Source of the DNA: Streptomyces sp. CG1
Lineage (GTDB): Bacteria > Actinomycetota > Actinomycetes > Streptomycetales > Streptomycetaceae
DNA length: 64,000 nt
Assembly (NCBI RefSeq): GCF_041080625.1
Contig: NZ_CP163518.1
Coordinates: 496,001 to 560,000 of the forward strand
Reading direction: 5' to 3'
This document shows, in pieces, positions 42,201-54,200 of the stretch. The number at the start of each line of letters is the position of its first letter. Within the stretch, counting starts at the first letter, position 1. A model generated the notes under the pieces. The model ran no database searches. It had not been told where the DNA came from and worked only from the letters and a program-made list of their open reading frames with translations. Position numbers and translations under genes: made by a program.

Positions 42201-45200
42201 ATCGGATACACATCCCCCGACAACGGACGACTCACCGACGCAGCCACCGTCGTCTCCGTCGGACCGTACAAATTCGTCATCCGACGACCCACCGACCAAC
42301 GCCGCACCAGATCCGCCGAACACGCCTCCCCACCCACCACCAAACTCCGCAACCCCGGCAACGCATCCTCCGCACCCGCCGGCAACGTCGCCAACACCGA
42401 CGGCGGCACAAACGCATGCGACACACCCGCGCCCGCCAGCAACCCGGCCAGTTCCTCACCCGCCAGCCGCCTCTCGCCGGCGACGACCAGGGTGGCGCCG
42501 GCGCCGATGGCCATCATCAGTTCGAGGACGGAGGCGTCGAAGCTCGGCGATGCCAGGAGCAGCACCCGGCTGTCGCCATCGACGGCGTTGCGCTCACCCG
42601 TGCCGGCGGCGAGCGCGGCCAGGCCTCGGTGGGTCACCATGACACCCTTGGGCTGTCCGGTCGAACCGGACGTGTAGATCACATACGCCGGGTGATCCAC
42701 TGTCACCGGACGCACCCGGTCCCGCTCACCCGGGTCGTGCTCGGGCTGGTCCTCGAACCCATCCGACACATCCGAGGCGCCGATCACCAGCACGGGATCG
42801 GCGTCCTGCAGCAGATACTCCACCCGGGCCCGCGGATAGCCAGGGTCCACCGGCAGATACGCCGCACCGGCCTTGCTGATTCCGAGAAGGGTGGCGATCT
42901 GCATCGCGCCGCGCGGCATCAGTACGCCGACCACGTCCTCGGCGCCCACCTGCCGACCGATCAGATACCAGGCAACCCGGTTCGCATACGCATTCAACTG
43001 CGCATACGACCAACTCACGTCCCCCTCGACCACCGCCACCGCATCCGGCACCGCCGCGACACGACGCTGGAACACCTCCGCCAGGGTCGCCGGTGGTACC
43101 GCCGGCTCGGTGTACGCCCAGCGGATCAGCTTCTCGTGCTCGCCGGCGAGCAGGAGGTCCACGGACGCGATCCGCTGCTCGGGGTCGCGTGCGACGGCGG
43201 CCAGGAACTGCAGCCAGCGCCCGATGAATGCCTCGATCGTCGCGGCGTCGTACAGGTCGGTGGCGTATTCGACGGCCCCGATCACACCGGCGGCGCCGCC
43301 GGCATCGTGCTGCTCCGCGAGGCTGATGAACACATCGACGCGGGACAGTCCGGTGCTGACGCCCTCCATGCGGGTGTGCAGTCCGGGCAGGGTGAAGCTG
43401 GTCTCGGGGTTGTTCTGGAAGGCCAGCAGTACCTGGAACAACGGGCTGTGCGCGGTACTGCGATGCGGGTTGAGCTTCTCCACCAGATACTCGAACGGCA
43501 CATCCTGATGCGCATACGCCGCCAAAGACGTCTCACGCACCCGCTCCAGCAACTCACCAAAACCCGGATTCCCCGACGTGTCCGTCCGCAGAACCAGCGT
43601 GTTGACGAAGAAGCCCACCAAATCATCGAGTGAATCATCGCTACGGCCCGCGACCGGACTGCCGATCGGCACATCCGTCCCCGCACCCAGCCTCGTCAGT
43701 ACCGCCGCAAGCGCCGCCTGCAACACCATGAACAACGTCGAACCCGTCTGGCGGGCCAGCGCCAGCAAATCAGCATGCAACGCGGCATCCACCCGGAACA
43801 TACACACGTCACCGGCATAAGACGCCACCTGCGGCCGCGCACGATCCGCCGGCAACGTCACCTGCTCCGGCAGCTCCGCCAACTGCCCGCGCCAATAAGT
43901 CAGCTGACGCACAAACAGACTCTCCGGATCCGCCTCGTCCCCGAGGAGCCGCCGCTGCCACAGCGTGTAGTCGGCATACTGGACCGGCAGCGGCGACCAC
44001 GACGGACCACCACCCGCCCGACGGCAGGCATACGCCTCGGCCAGATCCCGCGCCAAGGGCCCCAACGAGGCACCATCGGCCGCAATGTGATGCAAGACCA
44101 GCATCAGCACCCACTCGTCACGGCCCGTCGTGAACAACGACGCCCGCAACGGGATCTCCCCCGCCAAGTCGAACTCATAGCGGGCCGCATCACGCAACAC
44201 CCGCGGCAGACCCTCCTCAGACACCTCCCGCACCGGCAGATCGACCTCAGCCACATCAAGCACCAGCTGACGAGGCGTCCCGTCCGACTCGGCGAACACC
44301 GTCCGCAAAGCCTCATGACGAACCACCACATCACCCAGCGCAGCCCGCAACGCCGCCACATCCAACGAACCCGACAGACGCAACGCCAACGGCGAGTTGT
44401 ACGTCGCCGACGGACCCTCCAACTGATGCAGGAACCAAAGACGCGCCTGCGCAAACGACAACGGCAACACCTCAGGCCGCGGCACACGCTCCAACGCCCC
44501 CTGCACCCGACCCTGCTGCTCACCCAACACCACCGCCAACTCCCCCGGCGAAGGCGCCGAGAACAGCGCGCGCGGCGGCAGCTCGCAGCTGAACGCCTTG
44601 CGGATCTTGATGATGAGCCGGGTGGCGAGCAACGAGTGCCCACCCAGATCGAAGAAGCCGTCCTCGACTCCCACTTGCGGCACGTCGAGCACCTGGGCGA
44701 ACAGCAGGCAGAGCAACTCCTCCTGCGGCGTACGCGGGGCGCGTCCGCGGCCGCCGGTCCGCTCGGGATCCGGCAGCGCCCGCTGGTCGATCTTCCCGTG
44801 CGCGGTGCGAGGCATCTCCTCCAGGAGGACGACGGCCGAAGGAACCAGGTGCTCGGGCAGTTCGTTCTGCAACTGCGCGCGCAGTTCGTCGCCGCCGATC
44901 GCCCGGCCGGTGACCGGAACGGCGTACGCCACAAGCTGCAGGTCATCGTGCTGGTCGGGTCGGACGATCACGGCGGCCTGGGCAACGGCGGTGTGCCTGA
45001 GCAGCGCGGACGCCACCTCGCCGGGCTCCACGCGGAAGCCTCGGATCTTCACCTGCTCGTCCGAGCGGCCGAGATACTCCAGCTCACCGGCGGCGTTCCA
45101 CCGGACCACATCACCGGTGCGGTACATCCGCGTCCCGGCCGGCCCGTACGGATCGGCGAGGAATCGCGACGCGGTCAGGGCCGGGCGGCCTGCGTATGCC

Positions 45201-48200
45201 CGGGCCAGGCCCTGTCCGGCGATGTACAGCTCCCCCGGCACGCCGGGTGCCGACGGTTTGAGGGTCTCGTCCAGCACGTACAGGCAGGTGTTCGGCACCG
45301 GATGGCCGATCGGCACGGGACCGGGCGACAGTTGCCTGCTCATGGACGCGCAGACGGTCGACTCGGTGGGACCGTAGGCGTTGAACATGCGGCGGCCGGG
45401 CGACCATCGCGCGGTCAGCTCGGGCGTGCACGCCTCGCCCGCCACCACCAGGGTGCCCAGGTCGGGCAGTTGGGTGGCGGCCTCGGCGGGCAAAGTCGCT
45501 AGCACGGTGGGCGGCAGGGTGAGGTGGGTGATGCGGTGTTCGCGCAGGACGGCCGCCAGGTCCTCGCCGGCGAGGCGGTCGGCCTGGGGCAGCACCAGGG
45601 TGGCGCCTTGGCCGAAGGCCATCACGAGTTCCCAGACCGTGGCGTCGAAGCCGAGCGCGGCGAACTGCAGCACCCGGGAGTCCTCCATCACCTGGAGCCG
45701 CTGCTGAGCCGCCGCCATGCTCGCGAGTCCTCGGTGGGTCACGACGACGCCCTTGGGCTGTCCGGTCGAACCGGATGTGTAGATCACATACGCCGGATGA
45801 TCCACTGTCACCGGACGCACCCGGTCCCGCTCACCGGGGTCGTGCTCGGGCTGGTCCTCGAACCCATCCGACACATCCGAGGCGCCGATCACCAGCACGG
45901 GATCGGCGTCCTGCAGCAGATACTCCACCCGGGCCCGCGGATAGCCAGGGTCCACCGGCAGATACGCCGCGCCCGCCTTCGCCACCCCCAACACGGTGGC
46001 GATCTGACCCGCGCTGCGTGGCAGCATGACCGCCACGACGTCCTCGGCGCCCACCTGCCGACCGATCAGATACCAGGCAACCCGGTTCGCAAACGCATTC
46101 AACTGCGCATACGACCAGCTCACGTCCCCCTCGACCACTGCCACCGCATCCGGCACCGCCGCGACACGACGCTGGAACACCTCCACCAGCGTCACCGCAT
46201 CGACCGCAGCCTCGGCCGCCCCCCACTCGCTCAGCAACCGGACCCGCTCCTGAGCACCGAGCAGATCCACCTCACTCAACCGCAAGCCCGGCGTGGCCAC
46301 CATGGCCCGCAGCACCCGCACCCACCGCACCGTGAACGCCTCGATCGTCGACCGCTCGTACAGATCCGTGGAGAACTCCACGACACCGGCCAGGCCGGCC
46401 GGGCCGCCGTCGGGTGCGGAGGCCTCGACGATGTTGATCGACAGGTCGACGCGGGAGACGCCGGTGTCGATTGATGCGGCGGAGGCGGTGACACCGGGCA
46501 GGCTGATGGTCTGCTCGGCGGTGTTCTGCAGTCCGAACAGGATCTGCACGAGCGGGTGGTGGGCGGCCGACCGGTGCGGGTTGAGCCGTTCCACCAGGTA
46601 TTCGAAGGGCATGTGCTGGTGGGCGTACGCGGCCAGGGAGTTCTCACGCACACGGGTGAGCAGGTCGCTGAGCGTGGGATCGCCACCGGTGTCGGTACGC
46701 AGGACCAGCATGTTGACGAAGAGACCGACCAGGTCCTCCGTGCGGTCGTCGGTGCGGCCGGCGATGGGGGAGCCGACCGCGATGTCGTCTCCGGCGCCGA
46801 GGCGCGTCAGCAGGGCGGCCAGCCCCGTCTGCAGGATCATGAACAGGGTGGTGCCGGTTTCCCGGGCGAGGCGGACGAGCTCGCTGTGCTGTTCGGCGTC
46901 GAGGTCGAAGGTGACCGTCTCGCCGCGGTAGCTGGCGACGGCCGGACGCGGCCGGTCGGTGGGCAGCGTCACCTCCTCCGGCAGGTCTGCCAGTTCCTCC
47001 AGCCAGTAGGCAGCCTGGCGGCTGAAGACGCTGTCGGGGTCGGTGTCGGTGCCGAGGTGCTCGCGCTGCCAGAGGGTGTAGTCGGCGTACTGCACGGGCA
47101 GCGGCTGCCACGAGGGTGCGGTGCCGGCCCGGCGGCTGGTGTACGCGGTTGTCAGGTCGGACACGAGGACCTGCAGCGACCAGCCGTCGGCGGCGATGTG
47201 GTGCAGGACCAGCATCAGCACCCACTCGTCGCCGCCGACCGAGAACAGCGACGCCCGCAGCGGGATCTCGCCGGCCAGGTCGAACTCGTAGCGTGCCGCC
47301 TCCCGCAACGCCTGCGGCAGTTCCGCCTCAGTGGTCTGTCCCACCTCCAGCTCGGGCACGGCCTCGGCCGCGTCCAGGGTCCGCTGGTAAGGGTTTGCGC
47401 CCTGCTCGGCGAAGACGGTCCGCAGCACCTCGTGCCGGGCGACGACGTCGGCCAGAGCCTCCCGCAGCGCCGGCACGTCCAGGTTGCCGGAGAGCCTGAT
47501 CGCCAGCGGCGAGTTGTAGGTCGCCGACGGTCCTTCCAGCTTGTGCAGGAACCACAGGCGCTGCTGGGCGAAGGACAGCGGAAGGATCTCCGGTCGTGGC
47601 ATCGGCTGCAACCGGGCCGCAACGGGGCTGGTCTCCGCCAGTTGGCCGGCGAGTTGCCGGGGGGTGGGGGCGTTGAAGAACGTGCGAATCGACACGTCGA
47701 CGCCGAGCGCGCCGCGCACCCGCGAGATCAGCCGGCCGGCCAGCAGCGAATGGCCGCCGAGGTCGAAGAAGTCGTCCTCGGCGCCGATCTGCGGGAGCCC
47801 CAGGACGTCGGCGAACACCGAGCGCAGAATCTCCTCCGGCAGCGTGCCCGGCGAGCGGTTGTCCGCGCCCGTGGTGGTGAAGCGCGGCTCGGGAAGCGCG
47901 TTGCGGTCCAGCTTTCCGTTCGCGTTCAGGGGGAACGCGTCGAGCACGACGATCGCGGCCGGCACCAGATAGTCGGGCAGTTCGCGGCGCAACTCCTCAC
48001 GCAGCCGGGCGGCGTCGGCGCCTTCCTCGCCGGCCGTGACGTACGCGTACAGCGCCTCGAAGCCATGCTGATCCGGGCGCGCGACCACAACGGCCTGCGA
48101 GACGCTTCGCTGCCGCAGCAGCGTGGCCTCGATCTCGCCCGGTTCGACGCGGAAACCCCGGATCTTGAGCTGGTGGTCGGAGCGGCCGAGATACTCCAAC

Positions 48201-51200
48201 TCCCCCTCAGCGTTCCAGCGGACCACATCACCGGTCCGATACATCCGCGACCCCGCCGGACCAAACGGATCAGCAACAAACCGCAACCCCGTCAAACCAG
48301 GCCGCCCCAGATACCCCCGAGCAACCCCGACACCACCGACATACAGCTCACCCCGCGAACCAGGCGGCACCAGACCCAACCCCGCATCCAGCACATACAC
48401 CCGCGTCCCCGCCAACGGAGCACCGATCGGATACACATCCCCCGACAACGGACGACTCACCGACGCAGCCACCGTCGTCTCCGTCGGACCGTACAAATTC
48501 GTCATCCGACGACCCACCGACCAACGCCGCACCAGATCCGCCGAACACGCCTCCCCACCCACCACCAAACTCCGCAACCCCGGCAACGCATCCTCCGCAC
48601 CCGCCGGCAACGTCGCCAACACCGACGGCGGCACAAACGCATGCGACACACCCGCGCCCGCCAGCAACCCGGCCAGTTCCTCACCCGCCAGCCGGCCGGG
48701 TTCGGGCATCACCAGGACGGCGCCAGCGTGGAACGCGGTGAGGAACTCGAAGACGGAGACGTCGAAGCTCGGCGAAGTCAGCTGCAGAACCCGGCTGTCC
48801 TGGTCGATGTCCGCCCGCTCGCCACCGCTGATGGCCAGCGCGGACAGACCCGTGTGGGTCACGATCGTGCCCTTGGGCCGACCCGTCGACCCGGATGTGT
48901 AGATGACGTAGGCCGGGTGCTCGACGCGTAGCGCCATCCGCCGGTCGGTATCGGCCGGGTCGCCCGCCGGCATGGACCGCAAGGCGGCGGCCACGGCCGG
49001 GGCATCGATGGCGATCGCGTCGGCCCCGGCGGCCGCATCCGCGTGGGCGGTGTCGGTGAGCAGAACCTTCGGCCGTGCGTCCTCGATGAGGTAGTCGACG
49101 CGTTCCGCCGGGTAGACCGGGTCGATCGGCAGGAACGCGGCGCCGGCCTTGCCGATCGCCAGGACGGTGGCGATCTGCATCGCGCTGCGCGGCATGAGCA
49201 CGCCGACGACGTCCTCGGGCCCGACGCCCCTCTCGATCAGATACCACGCCAGCCGGTTGGCCTTCTCGTTCAGCTGCGCGTACGACCAGCTGAGGTCCCG
49301 CTCGACCACCGCGGTCGCGTCCGGGGTCGCGGTCGCCGTGGCTTCGAAGATCGCCGACCAGACCAGCTGCTGGGGAGCCGTTGCGTCGCGTCCGGACAGG
49401 GCGAGGACCGTCGCGTTCTCCTGTTCGGAGAGCAGGTCGATGGCGTTGATCCGGCGGCCCGGGTCCTCGACGGCCGCCTGCAGCATCGCCACGAAGCGCG
49501 ATACGAACGACTCGACGGTGCTCGCGTCGTACAGGTCGGTCGCGTACTCGACGGCGCCGCGGATGCCCTGCGGTGAGCCGTCGTCGCCGAACGTCTCGGT
49601 GATGTTGAGAGTGAGGTCCACCCGAGACACGCCGGTGACGATCTCGTCGGGCTCGGTGTGCAGTCCAGGCAGGGTGAAGCTTGTCTCGGGGTTGTTCTGG
49701 AAGGCCAGCAGTACCTGGAACAACGGGCTGTGCGCGGTACTGCGATGCGGGTTGAGCTTCTCCACCAGATACTCGAACGGCACATCCTGATGCGCATACG
49801 CCGCCAAAGACGTCTCACGCACCCGCTCCAGCAACTCACCAAAACCCGGATTCCCCGACGTGTCCGTCCGCAGAACCAGCGTGTTGACGAAAAATCCCAC
49901 CAGGTCGTCAAGCGCCTCATCGCTGCGTCCGGCGACCGGACTACCAATGGGCACATCGGTGCCCGCACCCAGCCGGGTCAGCACCGCCGCGAGCGCCGCC
50001 TGCACCACCATGAACAACGTCGAACCGGTCCGCCGCGCCAGTGCCACCAGATCGGCATGCAAGACGGCATCCACCCGGAACATACACACGTCACCCGCAT
50101 ACGAGGCCGTCTGCGGCCGCGCACGATCCGCCGGCAACGTCACCTGCTCCGGCAGCCCCGCCAACTGCCCGCGCCAATAAGCCAGCTGACGCGCGAACAC
50201 ACTCTCCGGATCGGCCTCGTCCCCGAGGAGCTGGCGCTGCCACAGTGTGTAGTCGGCATACTGGACCGGCAGCGGCGACCACGACGGCTCACGACCTGCC
50301 CGCCGATCGGCATAGGCCTGAGCCAGATCCCGTGCCAGTGGTCCCAGCGAAGCACCATCGGCCGCGATGTGATGCAACACCAGCATCAACACCCACTCAC
50401 CCTGGCCGACCGCGAACAGCCAGGCCCGCAACGGGACCTCCCGTGCCAGGTCGAACCCATAGCGGGCCGCATCACGCAACACCCGCGGCAGATCGTCCCC
50501 CGACACCTCCCGCACCGGCAGATCGACCTCAGCCACATCAAGCACCAGCTGACGAGGCGTCCCGTCCGACTCGGCGAACACCGTCCGCAAAGCCTCATGA
50601 CGATCCATCACATCACCCAGCGCAGCCCGCAACGCCGCCACATCCAACGCGCCCGACAGACGCAACGCCAACGGCGAGTTGTACGTCGCCGACGGGCCCT
50701 CCAACTGATGCAGGAACCAAAGACGCGCCTGCGCAAACGACAACGGCAACACCTCAGGCCGCGGCACACACTCCAACGCCCCCTGCACCCGACCCTGCTG
50801 CTCACCCAACACCACCGCCAACTCCCCCGGCGAAGGCGCCGAGAAGATCTGCTGCAGGAGTGCTTCGACGCCCAGCACCGAGCGGATCCGGCTGGTCAGC
50901 CGGGTGGCGAGCAATGAGTGCCCACCCAGATCGAAGAAGCTGTCGTCGACACCGACCCGCTCCAGGCCCAGGATGTCGGCGTAGAGCTCGCACAGGATCT
51001 GCTCTTGCGGCGTCCGAGGCTGCCGGCCGCCGGAGACGATCACCTCCGGGTCGGGCAGCGCCCGGCGGTCGATCTTTCCGTTCGGGGTGAGGGGGATCCG
51101 TTCGATCGGGGTGATGGTCGCCGGAACCATGTAGTCGGGCAGCAGGCCCTTCACCGTCGAGCGGAGTGCGGAGACCAGTTCGCCGGCGGTCCGGGCCACC

Positions 51201-54200
51201 GCGGGAACGTTGGCCTGCTCGACGGCCTCGGCCGGGCGATACACGTCGGCCAGCGGCTCCGCTGAGGCGGCGTCCGTCAGCACGACGTCGTAGGTGTTCC
51301 AGCGATTCGACGACCAGGTCGGCACCGCCCGCATGCCGCGCGCCGCCGCCCACTGCCGCACTGCCTCGGGCTCGAGTTCGGGCCCCGCTGACGTCGGCAC
51401 CGCGTCCGTGCCGTCCAGCATCCGCATCGCGACCACGCCATCGGCCAGCCGAGGATTCGGGATGTGCGTCACCCGCGCCGGACCGGTCACCTCGTCCAGA
51501 TCGGTGATGTCCCGGCCCCACACGAGTACGGGCAGCTCCGCGAGCCGCCGCGCCGGTGCGGTGTGCAGGACGACCTCGTAGCGGTAACCGGTCAGTTCGT
51601 TCGACGCCCGGCCGGCCTTGAGCGACACCTCGACACCGGAGACGGCCGGGTGCTTGAGAGAGGTGAAGAACTCCGGAGCCAGCAGCAGCTCCTTCTCCAC
51701 CGCCATCGCACGCTCCACCGCCGCGCGCAGCCCTTGCGTGCCGCGGAAGTCGTGCACCGCCGCGTGGAACACGCGCAGCAGGCCGTAGTGCCGGACGTCG
51801 CCGACGATCACCCGGCCGCCGTCGGCGAGCAGGTCCATGACCTGCGTCAGCACGTCGCGCAGGTAGTCGGCGCTCGGGAAGTACTGCACGACCGAGTTGA
51901 CGACGACGGTATCGAAATGGCGCCGGGGCAGGCCGGAGACGTCGTGCGCCGGCCGGCAGGACAACCGGACGTGGTTCCACCCGCGTGTGTGGGCGAAGTC
52001 TTGGAGCCGGTCGATCGAGACCTGCGAGAGGTCGGTTCCCCAGTACTCGTCGACCACGTCCGCCAGCGGGGTCATCAGCAGACCGGAACCCGCGCCGACC
52101 TCCAGGACCCGGCCGGGACCGAAACGCAGCACCGCGTCCACCGCGGCCCGCTGCCATTCCCGCATCTCCTCGAGGGGGATCGGGTCACCGGTGAACGAGC
52201 TGTTCCAGCCGACGAAGTCGTTGCCCGCGTCACCGGAGAAGCCGGTGTAGACCTGGTCGTAGATGTCGTTCCACTCGGACAACTGATCCGCGGAGCCTGC
52301 CCTGGCCGCCTCCGTCGCCGGCACGACGTACGCCGCCAGAGATACGGCTCCCGAACCATCCCGGCGCGGCACCACCACCGCCCGGTCGACCGACGGCTGG
52401 TTGGCGAGGACACGCTCGACCTCGCCAGGTTCCACCCTGAAGCCCCGGATCTTCACCTGCTCGTCGGAGCGCCCCAGGTATTCCAGCTCGCCGCTGGCGT
52501 TCCACCGGACGACGTCACCGGTTCGGTACATCCTCGATCCGGGGTCGCCGAACGCGTTCGCGACGAACCGAGACGCGGTCAGGCCGCCCCGGTTGAGGTA
52601 ACCCCTGGCCAGGCCCGCGCCGCCGATGTACAACTCGCCCGGCACACCGGGAGCGGCCGGCCGGAGCGTCTCGTCCAGGACGTGCAGCTCGGAGTTGAGC
52701 ACCGGCTTGCCGATCGGTGCGCGCGCCTCGGCAAGCGGGAACGTGTGCGAGGCGGCGATCGTGCACTCGGTCGGGCCGTAGGCGTTCACGACATCACGCC
52801 CCGGCAGCCACAGCCGGACGAGCTCCGGCGGGCAGGCCTCCGCGCCGACACTGAGCATGCGGAACTCGGGCAGCCGACCGGCCGTCTCAGGGGCCAGGGT
52901 GCTCAGCGCGGAGGGCGGGATGTGCGCGTGGGTGATGCGGTGCTCGGTCAGTGCCCGGGCGAGTTCCTCGCCGGCCAGGCGGTGCTGGCTGGCGATGACC
53001 AGCCGGGCCCCGGAGCTGAACGCCCACACCATCTCCAGCACCGAGGCGTCCACGCTCGGCGACGACAGCTGGAGCACCCGGCTGTCCTCGTCCGCCGCGC
53101 ACCGCTGCCGCAGGGTCTCGGCAAAGCCGGCGAGGCCGCGCTGGGTCACCACGACGCCCTTGGGCTGTCCGGTCGAACCGGACGTGTAGATCACATACGC
53201 CGGGTTGTCGATGTGTCCCGGCCGGATCCGGTCATGGTCGGTGGGGTTGTCCTCCCGGCCCGTCCGCCAGCAGACGAACCCGTCCTCGTCGACCCTCACC
53301 AACTCGCAGGTCAGGTCGGAGGGCAGGTTCTCGACCGCGTCGCGGGACGTCAGCACCAGCCGGGGGGCCGAGTCGGTGAGCACGTGCCGGTTGCGGCGGG
53401 CCGGGAAGACGAGGTCCACCGGCACGTACGCCGCACCGGCCTTGAGTACCCCGAGCAGCGCCGCCACCAGGCCGGCGGAGCGCGGCATCGCGACGCCGAC
53501 CAGGTCCTGCGGGCCGATGCCCCTGTCGATGAGCCGGCCGGCGACGTGGTTGGCGTACCGGTTCAGCTCACGGTAGGTCCAGACGTTGCTGCCGTCGCTC
53601 ACGGCGACCGCGTCCGGGGTGGCCGCCACCTGCCGCTCGAACAGGTCGCTGAAGGTCACCGGCACAACGTCCAGCCCGTACCGGCGCCACCCGGCCAGCC
53701 GTGACTCGTCGTCGGGGGTGGTGACGTCCAGGGTGTCGATCCGGCGACCCGGGTCCGCCACGACCTGGCGGATCAACTGGGTCCAGCGCTCGACTACGGC
53801 CTGTGCCGTTTCCCGGTCGTAGAGGTCGGCGGCGTACTCCACCGTGCCGCTGATGCCGGCCGGGGCGCCGTCGGGCGTCGCGCCCTCGGTGACGCTCAGC
53901 GACAGGTCGAAGCGGGCGGTGCCGGTCGGCACCGTCTCGGCGCGTACCCGCAGGCCGGGCAGGTCGAACGGGACGGAGGTGTTGTTCTGCAGGACCAGCG
54001 CGACCTGGAACAGCGACTGACGCCCGGCCATCCGGTGCGGGTTGAGGCTCTCGACCAGCTGCTCGAACGGGATGTCCTGATGGCTGTACGCCGCGAGGCT
54101 GGACTCGCGCACCCGGTCCAACAGGTCGGTGAACCGCGGGCCGCCGGTGGTGTCGGTGCGCAGAACCAGCATGTTGACGAAGAGGCCGACCAAGTCGTCG

